A DNA stretch of 64,000 bases from Oerskovia turbata (GTDB lineage: Bacteria > Actinomycetota > Actinomycetes > Actinomycetales > Cellulomonadaceae): contig NZ_JOFV01000014.1 in the NCBI RefSeq assembly GCF_000718325.1, positions 28,001 to 92,000 of the forward strand, in the 5' to 3' direction. Both the position numbers and the translations under genes were made by a program. Below are positions 37,861-46,801 of the stretch, one piece after another; the stretch's first letter is position 1, and each line of letters begins with the position of its first letter. The notes beneath the pieces are model-generated. The model saw only the letters and a program-made list of their open reading frames with translations. It had not been told where the DNA came from and searched no databases.

Positions 37861-39630
37861 ATGACCGGGAGCGAGAGCCCCGACCCGCGCGACGCCCGCG
37901 TCCGGCGCCTCCTCGCCGAGGCCGTCACGGCCACGACCCTCGCCGACGTCCCCGCGGCCGCGCACCTCGACGGCGGCGAGCGGCTCCAGGTCCTCGACAC
38001 GTTCGTCACCGTCCTGGGCGGCCTCTACTCCCACCTGCCCGCCAAGCGCGCGGCCTACGCGAGCGACCCCGTGCAGGCCCTCGTCCTGCTGCGCCGCCGC
38101 GCCGTCGACCTGACCGACGCCGAGTTCCACCTCGCCCTCACGGGCATCCTCACCGGGCTGCGCGACGCACACACCCGGTACGTCGGGCCCGTCGCCGCAC
38201 GCGGACAGGTCGCGACGCTGCCGTTCCTCGTCGAGGCCCACGGCTCCGACCGCGACCCGCACTTCCTCGTGACCAAGGTCGGCCCCCGCGCCACGACCGA
38301 CAGGTCGTTCGTCCCGGGCATCGACGTCCTCGCCTGGAACGGCGTGCCCATCGCCCGCGCGGTCGAGGTCCACGCCGACCGCGAGACCGGCGGCCGGCCC
38401 GACGCTCGGCGCTCGCGGGCGCTCGAGTCCCTGACGTTCCGTGCCCTCGACTACGGCCCGCCGCCCGACGAGCACTGGGTCGTCGTCGAGTACCGGACGC
38501 GCCGCGGGGCGACCCGGGAGACACGTTTCGACTGGACCGTCGTCGCGCCCGGGCGGGCCGGGACCGCCGTCGCCCGGGCCACGCGGGCCGCGCTCAAGAT
38601 CGCGGTCGACCCTGCTGCCGACGCCGTGCGCCGCGCCAAGAAGCTCACGTTCGCGCCCGAGCTGTGGGCCACCGAGGACGAGCCGGAACCCCCGGCGACC
38701 CCGCCCGCACAGGCCGCTCGGCCACTCGACGTGCCCCACCGCGCGACCCGGTCCGCCACGGCCCTCACCGGGGTCGCGGACGAGGGGCGCGCCGCGCCGT
38801 CGGGCCGCAGGAACGGCACGGACGTGGACACGGCCTGGATCCCCACGCCGCTCCAGGACCTCCTCGCCGCGCGGGCGCTCGACGCCGAGCACGGCCTGCT
38901 GCGCCTGTGGTCGTTCGACGTGGGCGACGACGCCGCCTACCTCGACGAGATGACCCGGCTCCTGGGGCTGCTGCCCACGGGCGGGGTCGTCGTGGACCTG
39001 CGTGGCAACCCCGGCGGGCTCGTCTGGGCCGCCGAGCGCGCGCTGCAGCTCTTCACGGACCACCCCGTCGTGCCCACGCGCTTCAGCCTCGTCGCCACGC
39101 CGCTCACCCGGCTCATGGCCGCGAGCCCGTTCAACCGGCTCGAGCTCGAAGCCTGGAACGGTTCCCTCCAGGACGCCGTGTCCACCGGCGAGCAGTACGC
39201 CCAGCCCCTGCCGCTGACCGAGCCCGCGTGGTGCAACGACCGCGGGCGCGCCTACCCGGGGCCCGCGGTCGCGGTCGTCGACCCGACCACGTACTCGTCG
39301 GGCGACCTGTTCGCCGCCGGGTGGGTCGACAACGACGTGGGGCCGCTCGTCGCCGTCGGGCAGGCCACCGGGGGCGGCGGGGCCAACGTCTGGACGCTGT
39401 CCCAGGTGCGCGACGCGCTCGCGGGCACCGAGCGCGCGCTGCCGCCCATGCCCGCCGGGACGTCGCTGACCGTCGCGGTGCGGCGGACCATCCGCTCGGG
39501 CCGGGGCGACGGCATCCCGATCGAGGACCTCGGGATCGGCGGCGTCCCCTACGACATGACGCGGGACGACCTGCTCCAGGGCAACGTCGACCTCCAGGCG
39601 TTCTGCCTGGGCCTGCTCCGTGGCAGCTGA
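37861..39630 (+). CDS. S41-family (tail-specific protease-like) peptidase
   Basis: A 589-residue protein with a C-terminal processing-peptidase fold. VVVDLRGNPGG (about residue 380) and TYSSGDLFAAGW (nucleophile Ser near 480) are the hallmark segments. A PDZ-like stretch GIDVLAWNGVPIARAV precedes them. A Pro/Ala-rich segment of about 50 residues (about 280-330) looks like a flexible insert. No signal peptide is visible, unlike most S41 proteases, so it should act in the cytoplasm. GGGAGG lies before the ATG. 45 bp after the amidohydrolase and 23 bp before the UDG-like gene. Confidence 0.82.
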   Translation: MTGSESPDPRDARVRRLLAEAVTATTLADVPAAAHLDGGERLQVLDTFVTVLGGLYSHLPAKRAAYASDPVQALVLLRRRAVDLTDAEFHLALTGILTGLRDAHTRYVGPVAARGQVATLPFLVEAHGSDRDPHFLVTKVGPRATTDRSFVPGIDVLAWNGVPIARAVEVHADRETGGRPDARRSRALESLTFRALDYGPPPDEHWVVVEYRTRRGATRETRFDWTVVAPGRAGTAVARATRAALKIAVDPAADAVRRAKKLTFAPELWATEDEPEPPATPPAQAARPLDVPHRATRSATALTGVADEGRAAPSGRRNGTDVDTAWIPTPLQDLLAARALDAEHGLLRLWSFDVGDDAAYLDEMTRLLGLLPTGGVVVDLRGNPGGLVWAAERALQLFTDHPVVPTRFSLVATPLTRLMAASPFNRLELEAWNGSLQDAVSTGEQYAQPLPLTEPAWCNDRGRAYPGPAVAVVDPTTYSSGDLFAAGWVDNDVGPLVAVGQATGGGGANVWTLSQVRDALAGTERALPPMPAGTSLTVAVRRTIRSGRGDGIPIEDLGIGGVPYDMTRDDLLQGNVDLQAFCLGLLRGS

Positions 39631-39653
39631 TCCCGGACGACAGGAGAAGTGAC

Positions 39654-40433
39654 ATGAGCACCGACCACGACCCCGGACCGCCGCCCCGGATCGCCGAGAT
39701 CTTCGAGCGCCTCCCGGGCTACGGCGAGCACGCCGCGCTGTTCTGGCACGACTGGGGGCCTGTGTTCTACCGGGGCCGCCTCGACGGGTCCGCGCGCCTG
39801 CTCGTCATCGCGTCCGACCCCGGCCCCACCGAACGCATCGCGGGCCGCTCGCTCGTGGGCAACGCGGGCCAGCGCGTCCAGGGCTTCCTCACCAAGCTCG
39901 GGCTGACGCGCAGCTACGTGTGCCTCAACGCCTACGCGTACGCAACGCTGCCCTCGCGCGCGGACGAGGCCGCGCGCGAGATCCTGCGCGCCCCCGAGCA
40001 CACGCGTTGGCGCAACGAGCTGTTCGACGCCGTCACAGGGCCCGACCTTCAAGCGATCGTGGCGTTCGGGGCCCAGGCGCGCGATGCCCTGCGCCGCTGG
40101 GAGAACGCGCCCAACGTGCCCGTCCACAAGGTCCCGCACCCCTCGAGCCGCGACCCGCAGGCGCTGCTCGACGCGTGGCGCGACGCGGTCGGCGACCTGC
40201 GCGGCGTCGTGACCCCGGACGCCGACGGCGACGCGACCGTCCCGACCTACGGTGCGACCTTCGAGGAGAGCGACTACGCGCCGATCCCGCGCGGCGACCT
40301 GCCCTACGGCATGCCCGCCTTCTTCGGGGACGACGCGTGGATCCGGGCGCTCGGCGAGAACGGCGCCGTGCAGCGGCCGCGCAGCGACCCCCGGCACACG
40401 CTGGAGTGGAGGGCGCCGGGCGGGGACGGCTGA
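39654..40433 (+). CDS. uracil-DNA glycosylase superfamily-like protein
   Basis: A 259-residue soluble protein. The region LLVIASDPGPTERIAGRSLVG followed by GFLTKLGLTRSYVCLNAYAY is the superfamily fold with its first active-site loop (IASDPG, like GEDPG of family 4/6). The second motif is VHKVPHPSSRDP, resembling the HPS motif. The loop residues differ from known active families and no Fe-S cysteine set is present, so base-excision activity is uncertain. AGGAG stands before the ATG. It shares an operon with an amidohydrolase and an S41 peptidase, an uncommon combination. Confidence 0.72.
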   Translation: MSTDHDPGPPPRIAEIFERLPGYGEHAALFWHDWGPVFYRGRLDGSARLLVIASDPGPTERIAGRSLVGNAGQRVQGFLTKLGLTRSYVCLNAYAYATLPSRADEAAREILRAPEHTRWRNELFDAVTGPDLQAIVAFGAQARDALRRWENAPNVPVHKVPHPSSRDPQALLDAWRDAVGDLRGVVTPDADGDATVPTYGATFEESDYAPIPRGDLPYGMPAFFGDDAWIRALGENGAVQRPRSDPRHTLEWRAPGGDG

Positions 40434-40470
40434 CGAGGCGGACGATATGACTGTCCTCCAGGGCCCTTCA

Positions 40471-40525
40471 CTATGACGAGATCTGTCGCCACAACGGCTC
40501 GATCTGAATGCTGAGCTCGTCATAG
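40471..40525. repeat. inverted repeat at the left edge of the accessory patch
   Basis: CTATGACGAG (40471-40480) is repeated in reverse complement at 40516-40525, 35 bp apart, with partial matching beyond. It lies where base composition drops, between the UDG-like gene and the nuclease remnant. Confidence 0.55.
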
Positions 40526-40540
40526 GTGAACGGAGCATCC

Positions 40541-40840
40541 ATGAGCGGCTACAGGATCGACCGACAACGCGGCTGGTCGCCATCGAACTTGAAGAACATG
40601 CGTCGCATCGCGGAGGTCTGGCCGACTCCCGATGAGTTCGGCCAACAACCTGTTGGCCGATTGCCCTGGGGGCATGTCGTCGTCCTCTTGGAGCGGCTCC
40701 AGTCGCGCGGGGAGCGCGATTGGTATGCGGCTCGCGCTGCCCAGGACGGCTGGTCACGCGCCGTGCTTGAGCACCAGATCAAGGCCAACGTGCGCTCGGC
40801 GCTCGGTGGGGCGCCGACGAACTCTCACCGATACATCTGA
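40541..40840 (+). pseudogene. remnant of a YhcG/DUF1016 N-terminal domain
   Basis: A 99-residue frame whose sequence follows the DUF1016 N-terminal domain: GWSPSNLKNMRRIAEVWP, then QQPVGRLPWGHVVVLLERL and DGWSRAVLEHQI. Full-length YhcG proteins are about 350 residues and carry a C-terminal PD-(D/E)xK nuclease; both the extreme N-terminus and the whole nuclease are missing. GGAG precedes the ATG, so a short protein could still be made. The stop codon lies next to the toxin-antitoxin operator. Confidence 0.7.
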
Positions 40841-40865
40841 TGTTTATCCGATGTAGGCTGGCGCC
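40832..40865 (+). promoter_or_regulatory. leaderless promoter and operator of the toxin-antitoxin pair
   Basis: TAGGCT (40854-40859) plus six bases leads to the ATG at 40866. An inverted repeat TACATC/GATGTA (40832-40837 and 40850-40855) overlaps the box, as expected for autoregulation by an antitoxin. Confidence 0.55.
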
Positions 40866-41309
40866 ATGACGACCGCAACCCTGACCGAGTTCCTGCGTAC
40901 CCCGAACGCGGTGATCGCGAAGACCGACGAAGGTGCCGTGCGGATCACGCGCCGCGACGCGGCAGACCTGGTGGTTCTGCGCGCCGATGACCTGGAACAT
41001 CAGCAGGAGGGCATCGGCCTCTCGAGTCGGCTCATGCGCGCGGTCTTGGCCGCCGAGGGCGACATGCGTGTTGCAGTGAGCAGCGTGTGCGCCTGGTCCT
41101 CGCTGCTCTCGGCCACCGAGCTCGACGCGTTCGCCGCCGCCATGGACAAGCATCTATGGAGCTCAACCGAGCTTGGTCACTATGAGGCGCTGCTGCTCGA
41201 ATTTGGACGCTGGCGTGAGACGGCCGAAGCCTATGCCGCAGGCCTGCCCCGCGGGTCCGGTGAAGATCTGACCTGGCTCGACGAAGCAGCCGACGTCCAG
41301 GAGCCGTGA
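40866..41309 (+). CDS. Phd-like antitoxin (probable)
   Basis: A 147-residue protein. The first 45 residues have the look of a Phd/YefM-type DNA-binding antitoxin (TEFLRTPNAVIAKTDEGAVRITRRDAADLVVLR). The remaining helical part is larger than in classic Phd proteins and should bind the toxin. The following gene overlaps it as GTGA, the usual antitoxin-first order. A leaderless promoter with an overlapping inverted repeat suggests self-repression. Lower GC than the neighbouring operons, consistent with gain by transfer. Confidence 0.68.
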   Translation: MTTATLTEFLRTPNAVIAKTDEGAVRITRRDAADLVVLRADDLEHQQEGIGLSSRLMRAVLAAEGDMRVAVSSVCAWSSLLSATELDAFAAAMDKHLWSSTELGHYEALLLEFGRWRETAEAYAAGLPRGSGEDLTWLDEAADVQEP

Positions 41310-41689
41310 ACGTGGCTAAGGATGCCTCTGGCGACATCGAGCGACCCCTCAAGATCACCGAGTACCGGCTGCGGTTCGCTACCCGCGAGGCTGAGAAGGG
41401 GTGGCGCGACCTGCGCGCGACGGCGCGCAACGCAACCGTCGACGCCTGGGACTTCTTGACCAAGACCCCGCACGAGGAAGGCGGGGGCTGCTACCGCCTC
41501 CTGGGTGACCTCGCCGTCGTTCGCATCGACGGCACCGACTTCGACCGGTGGCAATACAAGCCCACCGGCGGCGGACGCATCTGGTACGCCATCCTCCCGC
41601 CCACCAAAGGCAGCAAGGAACCCGGACTCGTACTCCTTGAACGCGTCACAACCGGGCACCCCAACCAGACCCTCAAGAACCACAGGTAG
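41306..41689 (+). CDS. RelE/ParE-like toxin (probable)
   Basis: A 127-residue basic protein. The order YRLRFATREAEKGWRDL, then CYRLLGDLAVVRIDG, WQYKPTGGGRIWYAIL and the end VTTGHPNQT matches the small RelE/ParE-type fold of actinobacterial type II toxins. A target (mRNA on the ribosome or gyrase) cannot be assigned. GTG start at 41306 overlaps the antitoxin stop; a second GTG at 41312 is possible. Confidence 0.65.
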   Translation: MNVAKDASGDIERPLKITEYRLRFATREAEKGWRDLRATARNATVDAWDFLTKTPHEEGGGCYRLLGDLAVVRIDGTDFDRWQYKPTGGGRIWYAILPPTKGSKEPGLVLLERVTTGHPNQTLKNHR

Positions 41690-41695
41690 CCGACG

Positions 41696-42364
41696 ATGAC
41701 TCGTTCCATCCACGCGCTACTGCGGGACGCGCTCGCGTTTAACCCCGACTTGCCGTTGCGCGATGGGCTGTCTCAGGACGCGACCGGTCTTGCTCGAGGG
41801 TGGATCGAGAATGTGCGGGCTAGTGCCCGTGCCGCGGCACTTCTCCATCGCAAGGGTCTTACTGCTGCAGCGGCACCGATCCGTCGATCGATACTTGAGC
41901 ACGCGCTGGCCCTTGCCTACCTGGCCCACGACCCAGAAGGTGCGGCACGGGCCTACGTTCGCAAGAGCAAGGAAACTCTGGAGAAGAAACTCTTGCCGGG
42001 GCTGGTGGCAGGGGACTGGAGCGCGCGTGATGTTGCTGCTGTCGCACTGGAAGCCCTGACGGCTGCTGACGCCGCGAACGAGTTACAAGGCGCGGTCCAC
42101 ACTCACAAGGTCGCCTTCGCCCATGCGCTCAAGGCCTACGGTGATGGCGACAACCTCGCCGTCGTCTACGCCTATGAGTCCAACCTGTCCCACCCGTCAC
42201 TCACCAGCGCCAAGGCCAGACAGCGCGGTGACGACGAGAGCATGGTGCTGGCATTGCTGATGATCGCCTACGAAGGCTTCAGCCCGCTGCTGGCCCAGGA
42301 CGCATGGCGCACGCAGATCGACAAACTGGTAGAGGACTTCGCTGCAACCATCAACACGAAGTGA
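41696..42364 (+). CDS. helical protein of unknown function downstream of the toxin-antitoxin pair
   Basis: A 222-residue, mainly alpha-helical soluble protein, seven bases after the toxin. It has RSILEHALALAYLAHDPEGA and a long Ala-rich second half, reminiscent of the DUF5677 type, but the match is not firm. AGGTAG precedes the ATG. The close spacing suggests co-transcription with the toxin-antitoxin pair. No catalytic motif is recognisable. Confidence 0.6.
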   Translation: MTRSIHALLRDALAFNPDLPLRDGLSQDATGLARGWIENVRASARAAALLHRKGLTAAAAPIRRSILEHALALAYLAHDPEGAARAYVRKSKETLEKKLLPGLVAGDWSARDVAAVALEALTAADAANELQGAVHTHKVAFAHALKAYGDGDNLAVVYAYESNLSHPSLTSAKARQRGDDESMVLALLMIAYEGFSPLLAQDAWRTQIDKLVEDFAATINTK

Positions 42365-42554
42365 CGCCGAGCCCAGCAGCGCGGCCATGGTTCGCCATAG
42401 CCTCTGGCCGGATGCACATTGTGAAAGCAGGCAACCAGCCACCGGGCACCAGCCCTAGACGGAGAACCTTAACGAAACTACCGGGAGTCAAACAGGTCAG
42501 GCGCTACGTCGCGGACGAAGTTGCCTCGCGCCGGACTGGTTCACTCGTCGACGC

Positions 42555-43313
42555 CTACCGGTGGTAGTGCGCGGTGGGGCGGCCGTCGATGTGGTGCACG
42601 GTGCAGGGGGTGTCGAAGATCGACGTCAGCACGTCGTCGCGCATGATCTCCTCGACGGTCCCGGCCGCGGCGATCCGACCGTCGCGCAGCGCGACGATGC
42701 GGTCGGAGTACGCGGCCGCGAAGTTGATGTCGTGGATGATGAGCACGATCGTCTTGCCCAGCTCGTCCGCGGCGCGCCGGAGCTGGCGCATCATGAGCAC
42801 CGAGTGCTTCATGTCGAGGTTGTTGAGCGGCTCGTCGAGCAGGACGTAGTCCGTGTCCTGCGCGAGGACCATCGCGACGTACGCGCGCTGCTTCTGACCG
42901 CCCGAGAGCTCGTCGAGGAACCGGCCCTGGAACTCCTCCAGGTTCAGGAACGCGACGGCCTCGTCGATCTTGACCTGGTCCTCGGGGCCGAGGCGCCCTT
43001 TCGAGTACGGGAAGCGCCCGAAACCCACGAGGTCCCGGACCGTGAGCCGCGCCGTGAAGTGGTTCTCCTGCCGCAGGATCGACAGCCTCTTCGCGAGGAC
43101 GTCGGACTTCGTGGTGTGCACGTCGAGGCCCGCGACCGAGATCTCGCCCGACGACGGCTGGAGCAGGCGGCCGATGATCGTCAGGAGCGTCGACTTCCCG
43201 GCGCCGTTGGGCCCGACGAGCGACGTGATGCCGCCCTCGGCGATCGTGCCGGAGACAGGACCCAGGACACGCTGGTCGAGGTAGTCCTTGGTGACGTTGG
43301 CGAACTCGATCAC
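42555..43313 (-). CDS. iron-siderophore ABC transporter ATPase
   Basis: A 252-residue FecE/FepC-type ATPase: Walker A GPNGAGKST, Q-loop ILRQENHF, signature LSGGQKQRAYVAMVL and Walker B YVLLDEPLNNLD, where DEPLNNLD is typical of siderophore and cobalamin importers. GTG start at 43313 overlaps the upstream permease stop. Last gene of an IdeR-controlled operon. Confidence 0.92.
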   Translation of the reverse strand: MIEFANVTKDYLDQRVLGPVSGTIAEGGITSLVGPNGAGKSTLLTIIGRLLQPSSGEISVAGLDVHTTKSDVLAKRLSILRQENHFTARLTVRDLVGFGRFPYSKGRLGPEDQVKIDEAVAFLNLEEFQGRFLDELSGGQKQRAYVAMVLAQDTDYVLLDEPLNNLDMKHSVLMMRQLRRAADELGKTIVLIIHDINFAAAYSDRIVALRDGRIAAAGTVEEIMRDDVLTSIFDTPCTVHHIDGRPTAHYHR

Positions 43314-44371
43314 AGAGCGCCCCTTCGCAGGAGGAGGAACAGGAAGACGATGCCGCCGACGAACTCGATGATGACCGTCAGCAGGCCCGCGGCGTAGAAC
43401 ACGTGCTGCATGACGAACTGACCGACGACGAGCGTCGCGAGCCCCAGCAGGAAAGCCATGGGCAGCACGAACTGGTGCTGGTGGCTGCCCGTGAGGCGGT
43501 ACGCGAGCGTCGCGACCACGAACCCGAAGAACGTCATGGGGCCCACGAGCGCGGTCGACATCGAGATGAGGAGCGCGACGAGGATGAGCACGATCGTCAG
43601 CTCGCGCTTGTGGTCGATCCCGAGGTTCGTCGCGGTGTCCCGGCCCAGCATGAGCGCGTCGAGCCGGAAGCGCCGGCGCCACACCACGACCCCGACGCCG
43701 ACGCACACGAGCACCGCGAACGGCAGGTGGTCGGCGTCCACGTTGCTCATCCGGCCGAACAGCCGCGTCGAGAGCAGGTCGTAGTCCGTGGGGGACAGCA
43801 GGCGTTGCAGGAAGGTCGAGACGCTGCTGAAGGCCATGCTGAGCACGACCCCGACGAGCAGCAGCACGTACAGGTTCCCGAAGCGCCCCGAGAACAGCCA
43901 CCGGTACAGCAGCGTCGCGAACGCGACCATGAGCAGGGTCTGTGCGATCACCTTGGGCAGGCCCTCGGTGCGTGCGAGGACCTCGCCGCCGAACACCACG
44001 ACCATGAGGGTCTGCATGAGCGTGTAGAGCGAGTCGAAGCCCATGATCGACGGCGTGAGGATGCGGTTGTTCGTCACCGTGTGGAACAGGACGGTCGCGA
44101 CGCCCTGCGTGAACGCCGCGATCACCATCGCGCCCAGCATCGTGGCCCGGCGCTCGATCACGAACTCGAACCCGCCCCGGATGAACAGCAGCAGGAAGCA
44201 GGCCGTCGCGACCACGACCACGGCCGAGACCAGGGCGAGGCGGACGCCCGGGGTGAGCGGGCGTCGTCGGGCGCGCTGCTTCGTCCCGCCCGACGGCGCC
44301 AGGTCGCCCCGCGTCCCCGGCTCGGCGGACGCCGTGGTCGGCACGGCCGGTGAGACTTCAGTACGTGACAT
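43310..44371 (-). CDS. iron-siderophore ABC transporter permease 2
   Basis: A 353-residue FecCD-type permease with about nine hydrophobic segments and a proline-rich N-terminal tail of about 45 residues. Family features are TNNRILTPSIMGFDSLYTL, GRDTATNLGID and GPMTFFGFVVATLAYRLTG. Its start lies 14 bases inside the preceding permease gene. Pairs with the upstream permease to form the channel. Confidence 0.92.
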   Translation of the reverse strand: MSRTEVSPAVPTTASAEPGTRGDLAPSGGTKQRARRRPLTPGVRLALVSAVVVVATACFLLLFIRGGFEFVIERRATMLGAMVIAAFTQGVATVLFHTVTNNRILTPSIMGFDSLYTLMQTLMVVVFGGEVLARTEGLPKVIAQTLLMVAFATLLYRWLFSGRFGNLYVLLLVGVVLSMAFSSVSTFLQRLLSPTDYDLLSTRLFGRMSNVDADHLPFAVLVCVGVGVVVWRRRFRLDALMLGRDTATNLGIDHKRELTIVLILVALLISMSTALVGPMTFFGFVVATLAYRLTGSHQHQFVLPMAFLLGLATLVVGQFVMQHVFYAAGLLTVIIEFVGGIVFLFLLLRRGAL

Positions 44372-45371
44372 GACGACGCTGCCTGAGGACGAGGACGATG
44401 AAGCCCACGGCGCCCACGGTGCCGAGCACCACCGAGACCGGGAGCTCCAGGGGGGCGATGACGACGCGACCGATCAGGTCGCAGACCAGGATGAGTGCGA
44501 CCGACACGAGCGCGACCCACGGGAGGTTCTTGCGCACGTCGTCGCCGCGGACCATCGAGACCATGTTCGGGACGATGAGCCCCAGGAACGGCAGGAACCC
44601 GACGACGACGCTCGTGACGCCCGTCGCGACCGCGACCACGAGCGTCCCCAGGAGCACGACGCGCTCGTACCGCAGGCCCACGTTGGTCGCGAGGTCCCGG
44701 CCGAGGCCCGCGACAGTGAGGCGGTCGGCCAGGAAGAACGTCGCGACGGTCGTGCCCGCGACGATCCACAGCGGCTCGTAGGCACCGCGCACGATGCTGC
44801 TGAACCCGCCCGAGCGCCACGTGTCCATCGCCTGGAGCAGGTCGAACGTCGCGGCCAGGTACGTCGTCACCGCGCTCACGACCGCGCCCAGCATGATGCC
44901 GATGAGCGGGACGACGATCGAGGACTGGAGCGAGACCCTGCGCACGATCGCCATGAACGCGAGCGTGCCCGCGAACGCGAACACCGTCGCGACCGTCATG
45001 CGGAGCATCATCGACGCGCCGGGCACGAGGATGAGCATCACGAGGATGCCGAAGCCCGCCCACTGGCTCGTGCCGATCGTGGTCGGCTCGACGAAGCGGT
45101 TCTGCGTCAGGACCTGCATGATGACGCCCGCGACGGCCATCGCGACGCCCGCGAGGACGAGCGCGAGGGTCCGGGGCACGCGGGAGATGAGGAACATGTT
45201 CCACGCGTCGGCCGTGAAGAGGTTCGCGAACGTGATGTCGTACCCGCCGACCATGAGCGACGTCACGAGCAGGGCGAGCACGAGGAGGGCCGTCGCGGGC
45301 AGGGCCAGGCGGCGCACGGCGGCGCGAGCGCCAGGACGGGGCCCGACGGCGGAGCGGGGGGTGAGGTTCAT
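44358..45371 (-). CDS. iron-siderophore ABC transporter permease 1
   Basis: A 337-residue FecCD-type permease with about nine hydrophobic segments. RVPRTLALVLAGVAMAVAG (TM2 start), LTQNRFVEPTTIGTSQWAG and GFLPFLGLIVPNMVSMVRG are the family signatures. The ATG at 45371 gives a normal length; a GTG at 45419 is also open but has no ribosome site. It is 67 bp after the binding-protein gene. Confidence 0.9.
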   Translation of the reverse strand: MNLTPRSAVGPRPGARAAVRRLALPATALLVLALLVTSLMVGGYDITFANLFTADAWNMFLISRVPRTLALVLAGVAMAVAGVIMQVLTQNRFVEPTTIGTSQWAGFGILVMLILVPGASMMLRMTVATVFAFAGTLAFMAIVRRVSLQSSIVVPLIGIMLGAVVSAVTTYLAATFDLLQAMDTWRSGGFSSIVRGAYEPLWIVAGTTVATFFLADRLTVAGLGRDLATNVGLRYERVVLLGTLVVAVATGVTSVVVGFLPFLGLIVPNMVSMVRGDDVRKNLPWVALVSVALILVCDLIGRVVIAPLELPVSVVLGTVGAVGFIVLVLRQRRHVTY

Positions 45372-45438
45372 GGGACGTGCCGCCCGGTGCCTCTCGCAAG
45401 GGGTCGCGGCGAGGTGCACCGGGCGAGCAGCCGTGCGA

Positions 45439-46419
45439 TCAGGCCGCGAACTTCGCGCTGATCTGGTCGAACGCCTGGGTGTAGGCGTGGATGCCCTCGG
45501 TGATGTAGAAGTTCGGCTCGAGGTAGATGACCTGGTCGTTCGTGGTGAACGTGGTCTCGGCCCAGGCGGCCTGCGAGGCGAAGATCTCCTGGGCGGGCGT
45601 GAACTCCTCGTCCGAGGTCGCCGCGTCGCGGTCGAAGACGATGACCCAGTCCGGGTTGGCCTGCGCGACCGTCTCCGGGGCCAGGCCCTGGTCGGTGTGG
45701 TGCGAGCCGTCGTCGAGCTTCTCGGAGTCGACCGCGAACACGTCGGTGAGGTCGAGCGGCTCGATGATGCGGGCCAGGCGCCCGGCGGCGTTGTCGACCC
45801 GGCCCACCGAGGTCGACGCGAGGAACACGGACTCGCCGTTGGTGGCTCCGGCGGCCGCAGCGGTGGACTTCTCGAGGTCGGCGACCAGCTTCTCGGCCTC
45901 CTCCTCCTTGTCGAAGATCTTGCCGAGCGTGAGCGTCTGGGCCTTGAGCGCCTCGACGTAGCCGCCCTCGGAGTCGTCGGCCGGTGCGATGTCGATCGTC
46001 GTCGCGATCTTGCTCAGGTCCTCGGTGTAGTCCGCGAAGCGGTACCCGCCGATGATGAGGTCGGGAGCGGCCTCGCTCACGGCCTCGAGGTCCGGCTCGC
46101 GGTGGCTGCCGGCGTCGAGGACGTCCGCGTCGTCGACCCAGGCCTCGAAGCCCGTCGAGGGCAGCAGCGGCTTGGGAGCGACCACGGGCTCGATGCCGAA
46201 GGCCAGCAGCGTCTCGAACGCCGTGCTGTCGAGGGCCGCGACGCGCACGGGCTCGACGGGGACCTCGACGTCGCCGTTGTTGGTCTCGACCGTGATCGTG
46301 GTGGCGGCGGGCGCCTCCTCGGCCTCGGCGCTGGACGAGCAGCCGGTCAGCGCGATCGCTGCGGCGATGCCGGCGCCCGTGAGGGCGGTCCACCTGCGGG
46401 GGCTGGTCGTGAGCTTCAA
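45439..46419 (-). CDS. iron-siderophore ABC transporter substrate-binding lipoprotein
   Basis: A 326-residue FepB/FecB-type receptor (two lobes joined by a long helix). The signal peptide ends in ALTGC (C27). ALDSTAFETLLAFGIEPV and PDLIIGGYR are typical of the ferric-siderophore family. TTG start at 46419, seven bases after AGGAG. First gene of the operon; an IdeR/DtxR iron box lies 81 bp upstream, so synthesis should rise when iron is scarce. Confidence 0.92.
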   Translation of the reverse strand: MKLTTSPRRWTALTGAGIAAAIALTGCSSSAEAEEAPAATTITVETNNGDVEVPVEPVRVAALDSTAFETLLAFGIEPVVAPKPLLPSTGFEAWVDDADVLDAGSHREPDLEAVSEAAPDLIIGGYRFADYTEDLSKIATTIDIAPADDSEGGYVEALKAQTLTLGKIFDKEEEAEKLVADLEKSTAAAAGATNGESVFLASTSVGRVDNAAGRLARIIEPLDLTDVFAVDSEKLDDGSHHTDQGLAPETVAQANPDWVIVFDRDAATSDEEFTPAQEIFASQAAWAETTFTTNDQVIYLEPNFYITEGIHAYTQAFDQISAKFAA

Positions 46420-46499
46420 GGCGTGTCTCCTGGTCGGTCGTCCGGCACGGTGCTGTGCTGTCGGTGGCGCAGCGGAGGGTGCCTCCGGCCGCGCCTGGA

Positions 46500-46518
46500 T
46501 CAGGTTAGCCTAACCTGA
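46500..46518. promoter_or_regulatory. IdeR/DtxR iron box
   Basis: TCAGGTTAGCCTAACCTGA is a 19-bp near-perfect palindrome matching the IdeR/DtxR consensus TTAGGTTAGSCTAACCTAA. It overlaps a TAGGCT box on the minus strand and precedes the siderophore operon. Confidence 0.93.
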
Positions 46519-46594
46519 CTCAGGAAAGTGCACGCGTGTCTCAGGTGGACGCCTCACGTGCCGGAGGTCCGGGTGAGCCGGGCCGTTCGTCCCG

Positions 46595-46801
46595 TCAGAG
46601 GTTGAGGAGCGCGCCCGCGCCGATGCCCGCGAGGACGCCGAGGGCCATGGTCGCGGACGTGAGCGCGACCGGGTGCGACGGGCTGCTGTGCAGGCGCTGC
46701 CAGAGGCTCGGGGCAGGGGCGGAGGTCTGGGCGTGGTGGATCTCGCGGCGCGAGAGCCCGGCCGTGACGGGGGCGGGCTCGGTGACCTGCTGCGTGCTCA
46801 T
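46595..46801 (-). CDS. small single-pass membrane protein
   Basis: A 68-residue protein with a polar N-terminus containing SRREIHHAQ and one hydrophobic C-terminal helix (about residues 45-67). GGAGG precedes the ATG at a good distance. I do not recognise a family. It lies between the GntR regulator and the iron box and may belong to neither system. Confidence 0.6.
   Translation of the reverse strand: MSTQQVTEPAPVTAGLSRREIHHAQTSAPAPSLWQRLHSSPSHPVALTSATMALGVLAGIGAGALLNL

Noticed and set aside
36018..40433. A single open frame of about 1470 codons spanning three genes
   Set aside because: Its first 1200 codons are an Arg/Pro/Gly-rich shadow produced by high GC; only its last 259 codons are real. 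The three genes in their own frames have clear domains and ribosome sites.
42412..42567. Small reading frame between the hypothetical protein and the siderophore ATPase
   Set aside because: No ribosome site, no recognisable sequence, and it runs into the end of the convergent gene.
42555..42567. CTACC-GGT-GGTAG as a terminator
   Set aside because: Only five base pairs, and it lies on the stop codon of the siderophore ATPase; too weak to call.
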